From Burkholderia sp. 9120 (GTDB lineage: Bacteria > Pseudomonadota > Gammaproteobacteria > Burkholderiales > Burkholderiaceae), in assembly GCF_000745015.1 (NCBI RefSeq), contig NZ_JQNA01000002.1, forward strand, positions 2,542,001 to 2,606,000: a stretch of DNA of 64,000 nucleotides, read 5' to 3'. Numbering within the stretch: the first letter of the stretch is position 1; every line of letters begins with the position of its first letter. The notes under the pieces are model-generated. The model saw only the letters and a program-made list of their open reading frames with translations, was not told where the DNA came from and made no database searches. The translations under genes and the position numbers were made by a program. Shown here piece after piece: positions 8,043 through 17,146 of the stretch.

Positions 8043-9668
8043 GTGAAACAATGGACCATCCGGCAACGGATTCTGTGCAGCTTCGGGATCGTGCTGATCG
8101 TGATGCTGACAATGGCGATCGTCACTTTCGAACAGCTCGGCGGCATCGACCGCAACGCCAGGAGCCAGCAGCAGGACTCCATGCCTGGCCTCTACTACGC
8201 CACCGCCATGCGCGCGGCGTGGTTCGAGAACTACTCCGTCACGCAGCGCCTTATCTATGTCGACGCGGACCCCGATTCCGTCAAGCGCGATAGCTTGCGT
8301 CTGCAGGAAACCCAGCAGACGCTGCAGAAGCTGCTCAACGACTACAGCGCGACCATCTTCCGCGACGTCGACCATGAGCTCTTCAACGATTTCCGCCAGC
8401 AGCAGGCGCAGTACGTGCCGATCCAGGCGTCGTTGCTGAACGTCCTGCCAGCGTCGAAAGACAACGCCGCGCGCATCTTCAACACGCAACTCACGCCGAT
8501 CTGGGAAACCGGTCGGCTGTCCGTGCGCAAGCTGGTCGAGAACAACAAGAGTTACGCCGACGCCTCCGCCGAAAGCATTCGCGGCTCGGTCGAAGCGACC
8601 CGCATCGTGCTGCTCGTGATGATGCTGCTCGCCGCGACTGTCGCCGTGCTGTCCGGCTACTGGCTGCTGCGCGCGGTCACGACGCCAATGGCCAAAGTGC
8701 TGCAGGTCGTCGACATCATGCGCACGGGCGATCTGACGCAACGCCTGCAACTGAACCGCGCGGACGAAATCGGCGCGCTCGAAACGGGCTTCAACCGCAT
8801 GACCGACGAAATCACCGCACTGGTCGGCCAGGCGCAGAAATCGGCGGTGCAGGTCACCACCTCGGTCACGGAAATCGCCGCGACCTCGCGCGAACAGCAG
8901 GCCACCGCGAACGAAACCGCCGCCACCACCACCGAGATCGGCGCAACCTCACGCGAGATTTTCGCGACGTCGCGCGATCTGCTGCGCACCATGAACGAAG
9001 TCTCCGAAGTAGCCGGCCAGTCGGCGGCACTCGCGGGCACCGGTCACGCCGGTCTCGCGCGCATGGAAGAAACCATGCGCCTCGTGATGGAAGCGGCCGG
9101 CTCGGTCAACGCGAAGCTCGCGATCCTCAACGAGAAGGCCAGCAACATCAACCAGGTCGTCGCCACCATCACCAAGGTCGCGGATCAGACCAACCTGCTC
9201 TCGCTGAACGCGGCGATCGAAGCGGAAAAAGCCGGCGAATACGGCCGCGGTTTCGCGGTCGTGGCCACCGAAATCCGCCGCCTCGCCGATCAGACCGCGG
9301 TCGCGACTTACGACATCGAACAGATGGTCAAGGAGATCCAGTCGGCCGTGGCCGCAGGCGTGATGGGCATGGACAAGTTCTCCGAAGAAGTCCGGCGCGG
9401 CATGCTCGACGTGCAGAACGTGGGCGGCCATCTCACGCAGATCATCCAGCAGGTGCAGCAACTCGCGCCGCGCTTCTCGATGGTCAACGAAGGCATGCAG
9501 ACCCAGGCGACCGGCGCCGAACAGATCACTCAGGCGTTGACGCAGCTTTCCGAGGCCGCGCAGCAAACGGCGGAATCGCTGCGCCAGTCGACCCAGGCGA
9601 TCGACGATCTGACGCACGTCGCCAACAGTCTGCGCACCGGCGTGTCGCGCTTCAAGGTCATGGCCTGA
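8043..9668 (+). CDS. wspA: Methyl-accepting chemotaxis protein WspA (surface-sensing receptor)
   Basis: Receptor of the Wsp pathway, which in Pseudomonas senses surface contact or envelope stress and drives c-di-GMP synthesis. The 541-aa product starts at GTG 8043, preceded by an AGTAAGGGG Shine-Dalgarno at 7-base spacing; a longer frame to 7848 is rejected. It has a membrane helix (about 11-30), a periplasmic four-helix-bundle domain, a second helix (about 188-212), a HAMP domain, and the signalling hairpin with NLLSLNAAIEAEKAGEYGRG and RRLADQTA (about 382-420). A second GTG at 8037 is in frame. It heads a seven-gene wsp cluster. Confidence 0.9.
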   Translation: MKQWTIRQRILCSFGIVLIVMLTMAIVTFEQLGGIDRNARSQQQDSMPGLYYATAMRAAWFENYSVTQRLIYVDADPDSVKRDSLRLQETQQTLQKLLNDYSATIFRDVDHELFNDFRQQQAQYVPIQASLLNVLPASKDNAARIFNTQLTPIWETGRLSVRKLVENNKSYADASAESIRGSVEATRIVLLVMMLLAATVAVLSGYWLLRAVTTPMAKVLQVVDIMRTGDLTQRLQLNRADEIGALETGFNRMTDEITALVGQAQKSAVQVTTSVTEIAATSREQQATANETAATTTEIGATSREIFATSRDLLRTMNEVSEVAGQSAALAGTGHAGLARMEETMRLVMEAAGSVNAKLAILNEKASNINQVVATITKVADQTNLLSLNAAIEAEKAGEYGRGFAVVATEIRRLADQTAVATYDIEQMVKEIQSAVAAGVMGMDKFSEEVRRGMLDVQNVGGHLTQIIQQVQQLAPRFSMVNEGMQTQATGAEQITQALTQLSEAAQQTAESLRQSTQAIDDLTHVANSLRTGVSRFKVMA

Positions 9669-9728
9669 CGCGCGGCAGCCCGCGCCACGAAGCCAGACAC
9701 CCTTCCCGTCCAGCCACCGCCCACGCCG

Positions 9729-10193
9729 ATGCTCTTCATCCTCTTCACGCTCGATAGCGAACGCTACGTGATCGACGCGACGCAGGTGGAGCGTCTGATG
9801 CCACTTACGCCGCAATCGCCGCCGAAGACGATCCCCGGCGCGCCGTCATGGGTAGCCGGCGTGCTGGACCACGAGGGCACGCCGCTGCCGCTGATCGATC
9901 TGCCGGCGCTCGCGCTCGGCCGCCCCGCCGCGCAACTCATGTCGACGCGCGTGGTGCTGGTGCGCTATCCGTACGCGGGCACCGTGCGCCTGCTTGCGTT
10001 GCTGCTCGAAGGCGCGACCCGCACCTTGCGTCTGGACGCCGACGCGTTTCACGACGCCGGCATCGACCTGCCGCACGCGCGCTATCTCGGCCCGGTCGCG
10101 AGCGAGGCCGGCGGTCTGGTGCAATGGATTCGCGTCGAACATCTGCTGCCCGACGACGTCAAGGCGCTGCTGTTTCCCGAGGCGCACGCATGA
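9729..10193 (+). CDS. wspB: CheW-like coupling protein WspB
   Basis: A 154-residue CheW-domain protein that couples the WspA receptor to the WspE kinase. It opens with LFILFTLDSERYVIDATQVE and carries the CheW-type GAPSWVAGVLDHEGTPLPLIDLPAL segment. Its stop overlaps the wspC start (ATGA at 10190-10193), indicating translational coupling. The order A-B-C-D-E-F-R identifies it as WspB rather than a flagellar CheW; no fla or che genes lie nearby. Confidence 0.88.
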   Translation: MLFILFTLDSERYVIDATQVERLMPLTPQSPPKTIPGAPSWVAGVLDHEGTPLPLIDLPALALGRPAAQLMSTRVVLVRYPYAGTVRLLALLLEGATRTLRLDADAFHDAGIDLPHARYLGPVASEAGGLVQWIRVEHLLPDDVKALLFPEAHA

Positions 10194-11668
10194 ACGCGCA
10201 TCACGACAACGCGCCGCTGTACCGACGCTTCGCGGAACTCCTGCACCGGGCCATGGGACTCGACGCGGCGTCGCTCGGCCATAGTGCGATCGAGCGCGCG
10301 GTCGACCAGCTCGCTGCGGCGTGGTACGCGGACGGTCACCCCGACGCCACGCTCGCCGACTACTGGAACGCGGCGCTCGCGTCGCCGGCCATCGTGCAGG
10401 CGCTGATCGAAACCGTGGTGGTGCCGGAGACCTGGTTCTATCGCGACGCCGACGCGTTCAAGGCACTCGCGCGGCTCGCGCACGAGCGCTTATACGAACG
10501 CGGCGCCGCGCTGCCGCTGCGCATTCTGAGCCTGCCGTGTTCAACCGGCGAAGAACCGTACACGATCGCGATGACGTTGCTCGACGCGGGCATCGACGCC
10601 GCGCAGTTACGTATCGACGCGATGGATATCAGCGAACGTTCGCTCGCCGTTGCGCAGCGTGCACACTACGGCCGCAATTCGTTTCGCGGCAACGCGTTTC
10701 CGTTTCGCGACGCGCACTTCACACGCACCGAAGACGGCTGGCGTCTCGCGCCGCGCATCGTCGATACGGTGCGATTCTCGCGCGCCAATCTGATGCAACT
10801 CGACGCCGCAGCGCTGGGCGTCTACGACTTCGTGTTCTGCCGCAACGTGCTGATCTACTTCGACCGTGACGCGCAGCAAACCGCGTTGCACGCGCTCAAT
10901 CAGGTGCTCGCCGAAAACGGCACGCTGTTCGTCGGTCCGGCGGAAACCGGGCTGCTGATGCGTTACGGCATGCAGTCCGCGAAGATTCCGCTCGCGTTCG
11001 CCTTCCATCGCGCGGCGCCGGGCGAAACGCAGTTGAACGGTTGGCATACCGCGCCGCTCGCCACCGCCGCCGCACTCGCCATGACGCACGCGCCGGTGCC
11101 CGCGCTCGCTCCCTTGCAAGTGTTCTCGGCGGAGCCGTTCGCGTGGCCCGATCCGGTTGCGCGCGCATCGATCAACGGGGCGGCACAGAGCGCACCGTTT
11201 AACGGCATCACTGCCGGGTCCACCACGCCGCTCAACGAGGCAATGCCGTCCGCGTCGCTTCATGCCGGATCGTTGCCAGCGCGACAATCGCCGATGACTT
11301 CGTCGCCAACGCACAACGTGCTGCCGCCCACCGTCACCGCGCCGACCAACGCCGCCCGCGACAGTCTGGACGCCGCGCACGCGCTCGCCGATGCCGGCCG
11401 TCTCGCGGAAGCCGCCACGGCGATCAACGTTTATCTGGAGCAACACGCGCCGCACGCCGACGCGTTTTATCTGCTCGGCGTATTGGCCGACGCCAACGGC
11501 GAAACAAACCTCGCGCGCGGCCACTATCGCAAGGCGCTCTATCTCGATCCGCAGCACACGGAAGCACTCGCCCATCTGGCGACATTGCTCGAACTCGAAG
11601 GCGACCGCAACGGTGCGCGTTTGCTGATGCAACGCGCGTCGCGCACACAGGGAGCGCCACGTGGCTGA
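10190..11668 (+). CDS. wspC: Chemoreceptor methyltransferase with TPR domain, WspC
   Basis: A CheR-type SAM-dependent methyltransferase (492 aa) expected to methylate glutamates of WspA. The N-terminal domain has VVPETWFYRD, then the SAM-binding region LPLRILSLPCSTGEEPYTIA and FVFCRNVLIYFD. A long Pro/Ala/Thr-rich linker (about 270-380) leads to C-terminal TPR repeats (ADAFYLLGVLADANGETNLA ... AHLATLLELEGD), the hallmark of WspC. The ATG at 10190 overlaps the wspB stop. The stop at 11666-11668 overlaps the wspD GTG start. Confidence 0.9.
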   Translation: MNAHHDNAPLYRRFAELLHRAMGLDAASLGHSAIERAVDQLAAAWYADGHPDATLADYWNAALASPAIVQALIETVVVPETWFYRDADAFKALARLAHERLYERGAALPLRILSLPCSTGEEPYTIAMTLLDAGIDAAQLRIDAMDISERSLAVAQRAHYGRNSFRGNAFPFRDAHFTRTEDGWRLAPRIVDTVRFSRANLMQLDAAALGVYDFVFCRNVLIYFDRDAQQTALHALNQVLAENGTLFVGPAETGLLMRYGMQSAKIPLAFAFHRAAPGETQLNGWHTAPLATAAALAMTHAPVPALAPLQVFSAEPFAWPDPVARASINGAAQSAPFNGITAGSTTPLNEAMPSASLHAGSLPARQSPMTSSPTHNVLPPTVTAPTNAARDSLDAAHALADAGRLAEAATAINVYLEQHAPHADAFYLLGVLADANGETNLARGHYRKALYLDPQHTEALAHLATLLELEGDRNGARLLMQRASRTQGAPRG

Positions 11669-12383
11669 TACGCAGACGATCGGCTTCGACGATTGCTGGA
11701 ACCGCATCGGCGTGCGCGGCGATTCGTCGTGCGAGCGTCTCGACGACTATGTGCGTTGCCTGAATTGCCCGGTGTTCGAGGCGGCCGCGGCCAGACTGCT
11801 GGAGCGGCCGATTCCGCGGGTGGATCTCGCGCTGCATGAAGCGCGCGTGCCGGCGCAGACACATCAAAAACGCGAAGGACAAAACGCGAGCGAATCCTTC
11901 CTCGTCTTTCGTATCGGTGACGAATGGCTGGCGCTGCCCACGCCGATCTTCAAGCGCATCGTGCAGACGCGGCCGATTCATACGTTGCCGCATCGGCAAC
12001 ATCGCGCGGTGCTGGGCGTGGTGAATGTGCAGGGCGAGTTGCTGGTGTGTTTGTCGCTCGCGCATCTGCTCGGTTTCGACGCCGGCGGCGTTGCGCAAGA
12101 CAAGCGCGATAAGCGCAACGACCGCAACAGTCGCGACGACCGCGCGCGGCACGAACTGCCGCGTCTGCTGGTGGTCACGCGCGGCGAAGAACACGCGGTG
12201 TTGCCGGTCGACCAGGTGGACGGCGTGCACCGGTTCGCGCTCGACAGTTTTTGCCCGCCGCCCGCCACGCTGTCGCAAGCGGCCGCCGCGCATACGCGCG
12301 CGGTCGCGCCGTGGCGCGGCATGAGCGTCGGTCTGCTCGACGCCGACGCGCTATTCGATACCTTGAACCGGAGTCTCGGATGA
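11661..12383 (+). CDS. wspD: CheW-like scaffold protein WspD
   Basis: A 240-residue protein with an N-terminal extension containing a small Cys/Asp region (DDCWNRIGVRGDSSCERLDD, VRCLNCPVF), then a CheW domain (about 75-235: ESFLVFRIGDEWLALPTPIF ... VVNVQGELLVCLSLAHLLG). This architecture fits WspD, the second coupling protein. The start is GTG at 11661, inside the 3' end of wspC. The end overlaps the wspE ATG (12380-12383, ATGA). An Arg/Asp-rich insert (QDKRDKRNDRNSRDDRARHE) interrupts the CheW fold in a loop. Confidence 0.88.
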   Translation: MADTQTIGFDDCWNRIGVRGDSSCERLDDYVRCLNCPVFEAAAARLLERPIPRVDLALHEARVPAQTHQKREGQNASESFLVFRIGDEWLALPTPIFKRIVQTRPIHTLPHRQHRAVLGVVNVQGELLVCLSLAHLLGFDAGGVAQDKRDKRNDRNSRDDRARHELPRLLVVTRGEEHAVLPVDQVDGVHRFALDSFCPPPATLSQAAAAHTRAVAPWRGMSVGLLDADALFDTLNRSLG

Positions 12384-14920
12384 CGGACGACCCGCGCCGC
12401 CCGTCGCTGATCGATCTTTTCCGCGAAGAAGCGCGGACCCAGGCACGCGTGCTGAACGACGGCCTGCTTGCGCTCGACCGTGCGCCGCGCGACGCCGCCG
12501 CGCTCGAAGCCTGCATGCGAGCCGCGCATTCGCTGAAGGGTGCAGCGCGGATTGTCGGCGTGCAGGTCGGCGTCGAACTCGCGCACGAGATGGAGGAGTG
12601 TTTCGTCGCGGCGCAGGAAGGGCGCGCATTGCTCGACGCGGTGTGGATCGACGAGTTGCTGCGCGGCGTGGATATCATCGCGCGCATTGGCAATGACGAG
12701 GATGAATCGGCCCGCGATGAGGTCGGCACCTGCGTGGCGGCATTGCATGCACGGATGGCGAGTGTGCTGCCGCATGGGGCAGCGACGCGGAGTGGGTTTG
12801 CGTTGGGTGCTGACTCGGCACTGACGTCGGCTTCCGGCTCCATGGCCGCTTACGGTTCTACGCCCGCTACGTCTGCCACTCCTTCCGCAGCCGCACCGAG
12901 CACAACGACGCCATCACCCGCCCCCGCCAACGCCCCCCCAGCATTCGACCCCGACGCCGCCTTCAACCTGCTAGCCGAAGCGCTGCGAGCTGAAGCGAAG
13001 TCGACTGCCTCCGCGCCTGCGCCTGCGAACGTCTCCACATCTGCGAGCGCACCCGCAGATCCCACAGCCGCCCCGCTGCTGCCATCAGCGCCCGCCTCGA
13101 TCATCGCCGGCAACGCAATTCCCGCGCAGCCCGCAGCGCCCTCGGCGAGCAACGCGAGCACCACCACCGAATCCGGCCGCATGCTGCGCGTACGCGCCGA
13201 CAACCTCGACCGTCTGCTGTCGCTGTCCGGCGAATCGCTGGTCGAATCGCGCTGGCTGAAACCCTTCGCGCAATCAATGCTGCGCATCAAGCGCGTCCAT
13301 CGCGACGGCACCCGCGCGCTCGATCAACTGCACGAAACGCTCGCCGACCTCAAGCTCGACCCACGCGCCCAGGCCGCGCTCGAAGAAGTGCGCCGTCTCA
13401 CCGCCGAATCGCAGCACCTGCTCGCCGAGCGTCTGGCCGATCTCGAAAGCTTCGACCGTCGCTCGACGCATTTGTCGCAGCAGCTCTACGACGCCGCGCT
13501 GCAATGCCGGATGCGTCCGTTCGGCGACGGCACCGGCGGACTCGCGCGGATGGTGCGCGATGTCGCGCGTTCGCTCGGCAAAAAGGTGCGCTGGCAACTA
13601 GTCGGCGAATCGACCCAGGTGGACCGCGACATTCTCGACCTGCTCGAAGCGCCGCTCGGCCACATGCTGCGCAACGCGCTCGACCACGGCATCGAAGCGC
13701 CCGCCGTGCGCCTCGCGCGCGGCAAGCCGGAAGAAGGCACGCTCACGCTCGACGCACGCCACACCGCCGGCGCGCTGCTCATCACAGTCTCCGACGACGG
13801 CGCGGGCATCGACCTCGACGCGTTGCGCGCGTCGATCGTGCGCAAGAAGCTGGCGAGCGACGAAACCGCCGCCCGTCTGTCCGAAGCCGAACTGCTCGAA
13901 TTCCTGCTGCTGCCCGGCTTTTCGCTGCGCGATCAGGTAACCGATCTCTCGGGCCGCGGCGTCGGACTCGACGCGGTGCACGACGTCGTCAAACGCGTGC
14001 GCGGCACGGTGCGCATCACCCATGAACCCGGCCTCGGCACGCGCGTGCAACTGCAATTGCCGCTCACGCTGTCGGTGATCCGCAGCCTGTTGATCGAAGT
14101 CGCAGGCGAGCCGTACGCGGTGCCGCTCGCGCACGTGAACCGCACGCTGAACGTGAGCCGCGCGGAGATCGAACTGCTCGAAGGCCATCAGCACATCGCC
14201 TTCGCCGGCCGGCGCATCGGCGTCGTCACCGCGCATCAGATTCTGGACACCGCCGCACCCGCCGATCAAAGCGACGCCGTCAGCATGATCGTGATCGGCG
14301 ACGGTCCGCACACGTACGGCGTGGTGGTCGACCGTTTTCTCGGCGAGCGGATGCTGGTGGTGCAGCCGCTCGACCCGCGTCTCGGCAAGGTCCGCAATAT
14401 CACCGCCGGCGCGTTGATGGAAAACGGCGACCCGGTGCTGATCGCCGACGTCGACGACTGGTTGCGTTCGGTCGAACGGCTCGTCGCGGGCGGCGATCTG
14501 AGGCACACGCAACACGGTGTCGCGCCGGCCGCACAGCGCACGACCCGCCGCGTGCTGGTGGTCGACGACTCGCTCACCGTGCGCGAACTCGAACGCAAGC
14601 TGCTGGCCACGCGCGGCTACGACGTGACGATCGCCGTCGACGGCATGGACGGCTGGAACGCCGTGCGCGGCGAACGCTTCGACCTCGTCATTACCGACAT
14701 CGACATGCCGCGCATGGACGGCATCGAACTGGTCACGCTGATCAAGCGCGATCCGCAGTTGCAGTCGCTGCCGGTGATGATCGTTTCGTATAAAGATCGC
14801 GAAGAAGACCGTCGCGCCGGCCTGAACGCCGGCGCCGACTACTATCTGGCGAAAGGCAGTTTTCACGACGAAGCACTACTCGATGCGGTGCGTGATCTGA
14901 TTGGCGAAGCTTACGGCTAA
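12380..14920 (+). CDS. wspE: Hybrid histidine kinase/response regulator WspE
   Basis: A CheA-type kinase fused to a receiver (846 aa), which phosphorylates WspR and WspF. The N-terminal Hpt domain carries RAAHSLKGAARIVG (His near residue 50). A long Ala/Ser/Thr/Pro linker (about 130-255) leads to dimerisation and HATPase domains (N-box HMLRNALDHGIE, then SDDGAGIDLDAL, GRGVGLD), a CheW-like domain, and a C-terminal receiver (VLVVDDSLTVRELERKLL, acceptor Asp in VITDIDMPRMDG near 773). The frame extends upstream to 12251 but the ATG at 12380 is coupled to the wspD stop. The long low-complexity linker is GC-driven and probably flexible. Confidence 0.92.
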   Translation: MTDDPRRPSLIDLFREEARTQARVLNDGLLALDRAPRDAAALEACMRAAHSLKGAARIVGVQVGVELAHEMEECFVAAQEGRALLDAVWIDELLRGVDIIARIGNDEDESARDEVGTCVAALHARMASVLPHGAATRSGFALGADSALTSASGSMAAYGSTPATSATPSAAAPSTTTPSPAPANAPPAFDPDAAFNLLAEALRAEAKSTASAPAPANVSTSASAPADPTAAPLLPSAPASIIAGNAIPAQPAAPSASNASTTTESGRMLRVRADNLDRLLSLSGESLVESRWLKPFAQSMLRIKRVHRDGTRALDQLHETLADLKLDPRAQAALEEVRRLTAESQHLLAERLADLESFDRRSTHLSQQLYDAALQCRMRPFGDGTGGLARMVRDVARSLGKKVRWQLVGESTQVDRDILDLLEAPLGHMLRNALDHGIEAPAVRLARGKPEEGTLTLDARHTAGALLITVSDDGAGIDLDALRASIVRKKLASDETAARLSEAELLEFLLLPGFSLRDQVTDLSGRGVGLDAVHDVVKRVRGTVRITHEPGLGTRVQLQLPLTLSVIRSLLIEVAGEPYAVPLAHVNRTLNVSRAEIELLEGHQHIAFAGRRIGVVTAHQILDTAAPADQSDAVSMIVIGDGPHTYGVVVDRFLGERMLVVQPLDPRLGKVRNITAGALMENGDPVLIADVDDWLRSVERLVAGGDLRHTQHGVAPAAQRTTRRVLVVDDSLTVRELERKLLATRGYDVTIAVDGMDGWNAVRGERFDLVITDIDMPRMDGIELVTLIKRDPQLQSLPVMIVSYKDREEDRRAGLNAGADYYLAKGSFHDEALLDAVRDLIGEAYG

Positions 14921-14937
14921 GCCCGGGGGTAAAACGG

Positions 14938-15951
14938 ATGAAAATCGGAATCGTCAACGACATGCCGCTCGCCATCGAGGCGCTGCGCCGCGCACTCGCG
15001 GCGCGCCACGACTACGACGTGCTATGGGTCGCGCAAGACGGACAGCAGGCGGTCGATTTCTGCACCGCGCAGCGGCCCGACATCGTGCTGATGGACCTGG
15101 TGATGCCGAACGTCGACGGCATCGAAGCTACGCGCCGCATCATGGCGCGTGCGCCGTGCGCGATCCTGATCGTGACCGTCGACGTCGGCGCGAACGCGTG
15201 GCGCGTCTATGAAGCGATGGGCGCGGGCGCCCTCGACGCCGTCGATACGCCGTCGCTGAGCGGGCCCGACGCGCACAAAAGCATCGCCACGCTGATCGCG
15301 AAAATCGACCGCATCGGCGCGCTGGTCAAGGAGCGCATCGCACCCGGCGCGGCAGCTGCCGGCACACCCGTCAGCGCGACGAACAGCGATACGCCGCTGG
15401 TGGCGATCGGCGCATCGGCGGGCGGTCCCGCCGCGCTCGCAACCTTGCTCGCCGGTCTGCCGAAAGATTTTCCGGCGGCGACCGTGATCGTGCAGCACGT
15501 TGACGCGGCGTTCGCGGCCGGCATGGCCGACTGGCTGAACCAGCAATCGGCGTTGCCGGTGCGGATCGCCCGCGAAGGCGACCGGCCGCAAGCGGGCCTC
15601 GTGCTGCTCGCCGCCACCGACGATCACCTGCACCTCAAGTTGCCGAACGTGCTCGGCTACACACGGGTGCCGGAAGAAACGCCGTACCGCCCGTCCGTCG
15701 ACGTGTTTTTTCACAGCGTGGTGGCACGCTGGCCGGCGCGCGCGGTCGGCGTGCTGCTGACCGGTATGGGTCGCGACGGCGCAATCGGTCTCAAGGCAAT
15801 GCGCACCAAGGGCTATCACACGATCGCGCAGGACGAGGCGACGTGCGCCGTGTACGGCATGCCGAAAGCGGCGGCCGCGCTCGACGCCGCCGTCAGGATT
15901 CTGCCTTTACCGAGGATTGCTACTGCACTCGCGGCTGCGATCAGCGCGTGA
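14938..15951 (+). CDS. wspF: Chemoreceptor methylesterase WspF (CheB family)
   Basis: A 337-aa response-regulator methylesterase that removes methyl groups from WspA; loss of WspF in Pseudomonas locks the pathway on. The receiver has DIVLMDLVMPNVDG (Asp near residue 53). The C-terminal CheB domain has the catalytic serine in IGASAGGPAALATL (about 160), histidine in VQHVDAAFAAG, and aspartate in TGMGRDGAIGL. It starts 17 bases after wspE and is complete, so the feedback branch looks intact. Confidence 0.92.
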   Translation: MKIGIVNDMPLAIEALRRALAARHDYDVLWVAQDGQQAVDFCTAQRPDIVLMDLVMPNVDGIEATRRIMARAPCAILIVTVDVGANAWRVYEAMGAGALDAVDTPSLSGPDAHKSIATLIAKIDRIGALVKERIAPGAAAAGTPVSATNSDTPLVAIGASAGGPAALATLLAGLPKDFPAATVIVQHVDAAFAAGMADWLNQQSALPVRIAREGDRPQAGLVLLAATDDHLHLKLPNVLGYTRVPEETPYRPSVDVFFHSVVARWPARAVGVLLTGMGRDGAIGLKAMRTKGYHTIAQDEATCAVYGMPKAAAALDAAVRILPLPRIATALAAAISA

Positions 15952-16023
15952 TTGGCGCACACTGTCCGCGCGACCGCATCTGAGCACGTTTCGATTCACT
16001 GACATTCATTCTGGCTGAACATC

Positions 16024-17142
16024 ATGGACACTCCTAAACCGCATCGGAACGCCGCCGCGCAGGACCTCGCAGAAGACGACGCGAACGCGCAGGCGCAAGC
16101 GTTGGAAGCGGAGGACGCCCCCAATCTCGCCGTTGACGACGCGTTGGCCCGCATCCTCGGTAATCCGCCGGCTGCCGAATGCCCGATCATGGTGTTGCTG
16201 GTCGACGACCAGGCGATCATCGCCGAAGCGATCCGGCTGGCGCTGGCCGGCGAGTCGAGCGTCGATTTCCATTACTGCGCGTCGCCCGAAGAGGCGGTGC
16301 GCTGCGCCGACGAAACGCGCGCCACCGTGATCCTGCAAGACCTGGTGATGCCGGGCACCGACGGCCTCACGCTGGTGCGTCAGTACCGCCAGAATCCGGC
16401 CACGCGCGACATTCCGATCATCATGCTGTCGACCAAGGAAGAGCCGCTGGTGAAAAGCGCGGCATTCGCTGCCGGCGCCAACGACTATCTGGTGAAGCTG
16501 CCGGACCGCATCGAGTTGATCGCGCGGATTCGTTATCACTCGCGCTCGTATCTGAACCTGCTGCAACGCGACGAGGCGTATCAGGCGCTGCGTCAGTCGC
16601 AACAGCAGTTGCTCGCGACCAATCTGGAGTTGCAGCGGCTCACGCATTCGGACGGGTTGACGGGGCTGTCGAATCGCCGCTACCTCGATCAGTATCTGGC
16701 CGCCGAATGGCGCCGCGCCATGCGCGATAAAACCGGCCTCGGCTTTCTGATGATCGATGTGGATAACTTCAAGGCCTACAACGACACCTACGGCCACGTG
16801 GCTGGCGACGAAGTGCTGAAGCGCGTCGCGCAAACCGTCGAAGCCTGCCTGGGACGCTCGCCGGATCTCGCAGCGCGCTTCGGCGGCGAAGAGTTCGCGG
16901 TGGTGCTGCCGGGCACGTCGTCGGGCGGCTTGCGGCTGCTTGCCGAGAAGATCCGCATCGCGATCGAAGGGCTCATGATTCCGCATGCGGGCTCCGCGAG
17001 CGGCGTGGTGACGATCAGCATCGGCGCGGCGACGCTGGTGCCGTCAGCGGCCGAGCCGGTGACCAAGCTGATCGAAGCCGCCGACATCGGCCTGTATCGC
17101 GCCAAGCGGGACGGGAAAAATCAGGTCGCGGTGAGCGACTGA
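16024..17142 (+). CDS. wspR: Diguanylate cyclase response regulator WspR
   Basis: The output of the cluster: a receiver-GGDEF protein of 372 aa that makes c-di-GMP when phosphorylated. After a ~50-residue acidic extension, the receiver has MVLLVDDQAIIAEAIRLAL and the acceptor Asp in ILQDLVMPGTDG (about 106). A helical stalk follows. The GGDEF domain has an intact active site GGEEF (about 287-291) and an upstream I-site RSPD (about 278-281) five residues before it, so product inhibition is expected. It ends only four bases from the convergent aceE-like gene. Confidence 0.92.
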   Translation: MDTPKPHRNAAAQDLAEDDANAQAQALEAEDAPNLAVDDALARILGNPPAAECPIMVLLVDDQAIIAEAIRLALAGESSVDFHYCASPEEAVRCADETRATVILQDLVMPGTDGLTLVRQYRQNPATRDIPIIMLSTKEEPLVKSAAFAAGANDYLVKLPDRIELIARIRYHSRSYLNLLQRDEAYQALRQSQQQLLATNLELQRLTHSDGLTGLSNRRYLDQYLAAEWRRAMRDKTGLGFLMIDVDNFKAYNDTYGHVAGDEVLKRVAQTVEACLGRSPDLAARFGGEEFAVVLPGTSSGGLRLLAEKIRIAIEGLMIPHAGSASGVVTISIGAATLVPSAAEPVTKLIEAADIGLYRAKRDGKNQVAVSD

Positions 17143-17146
17143 TCGT

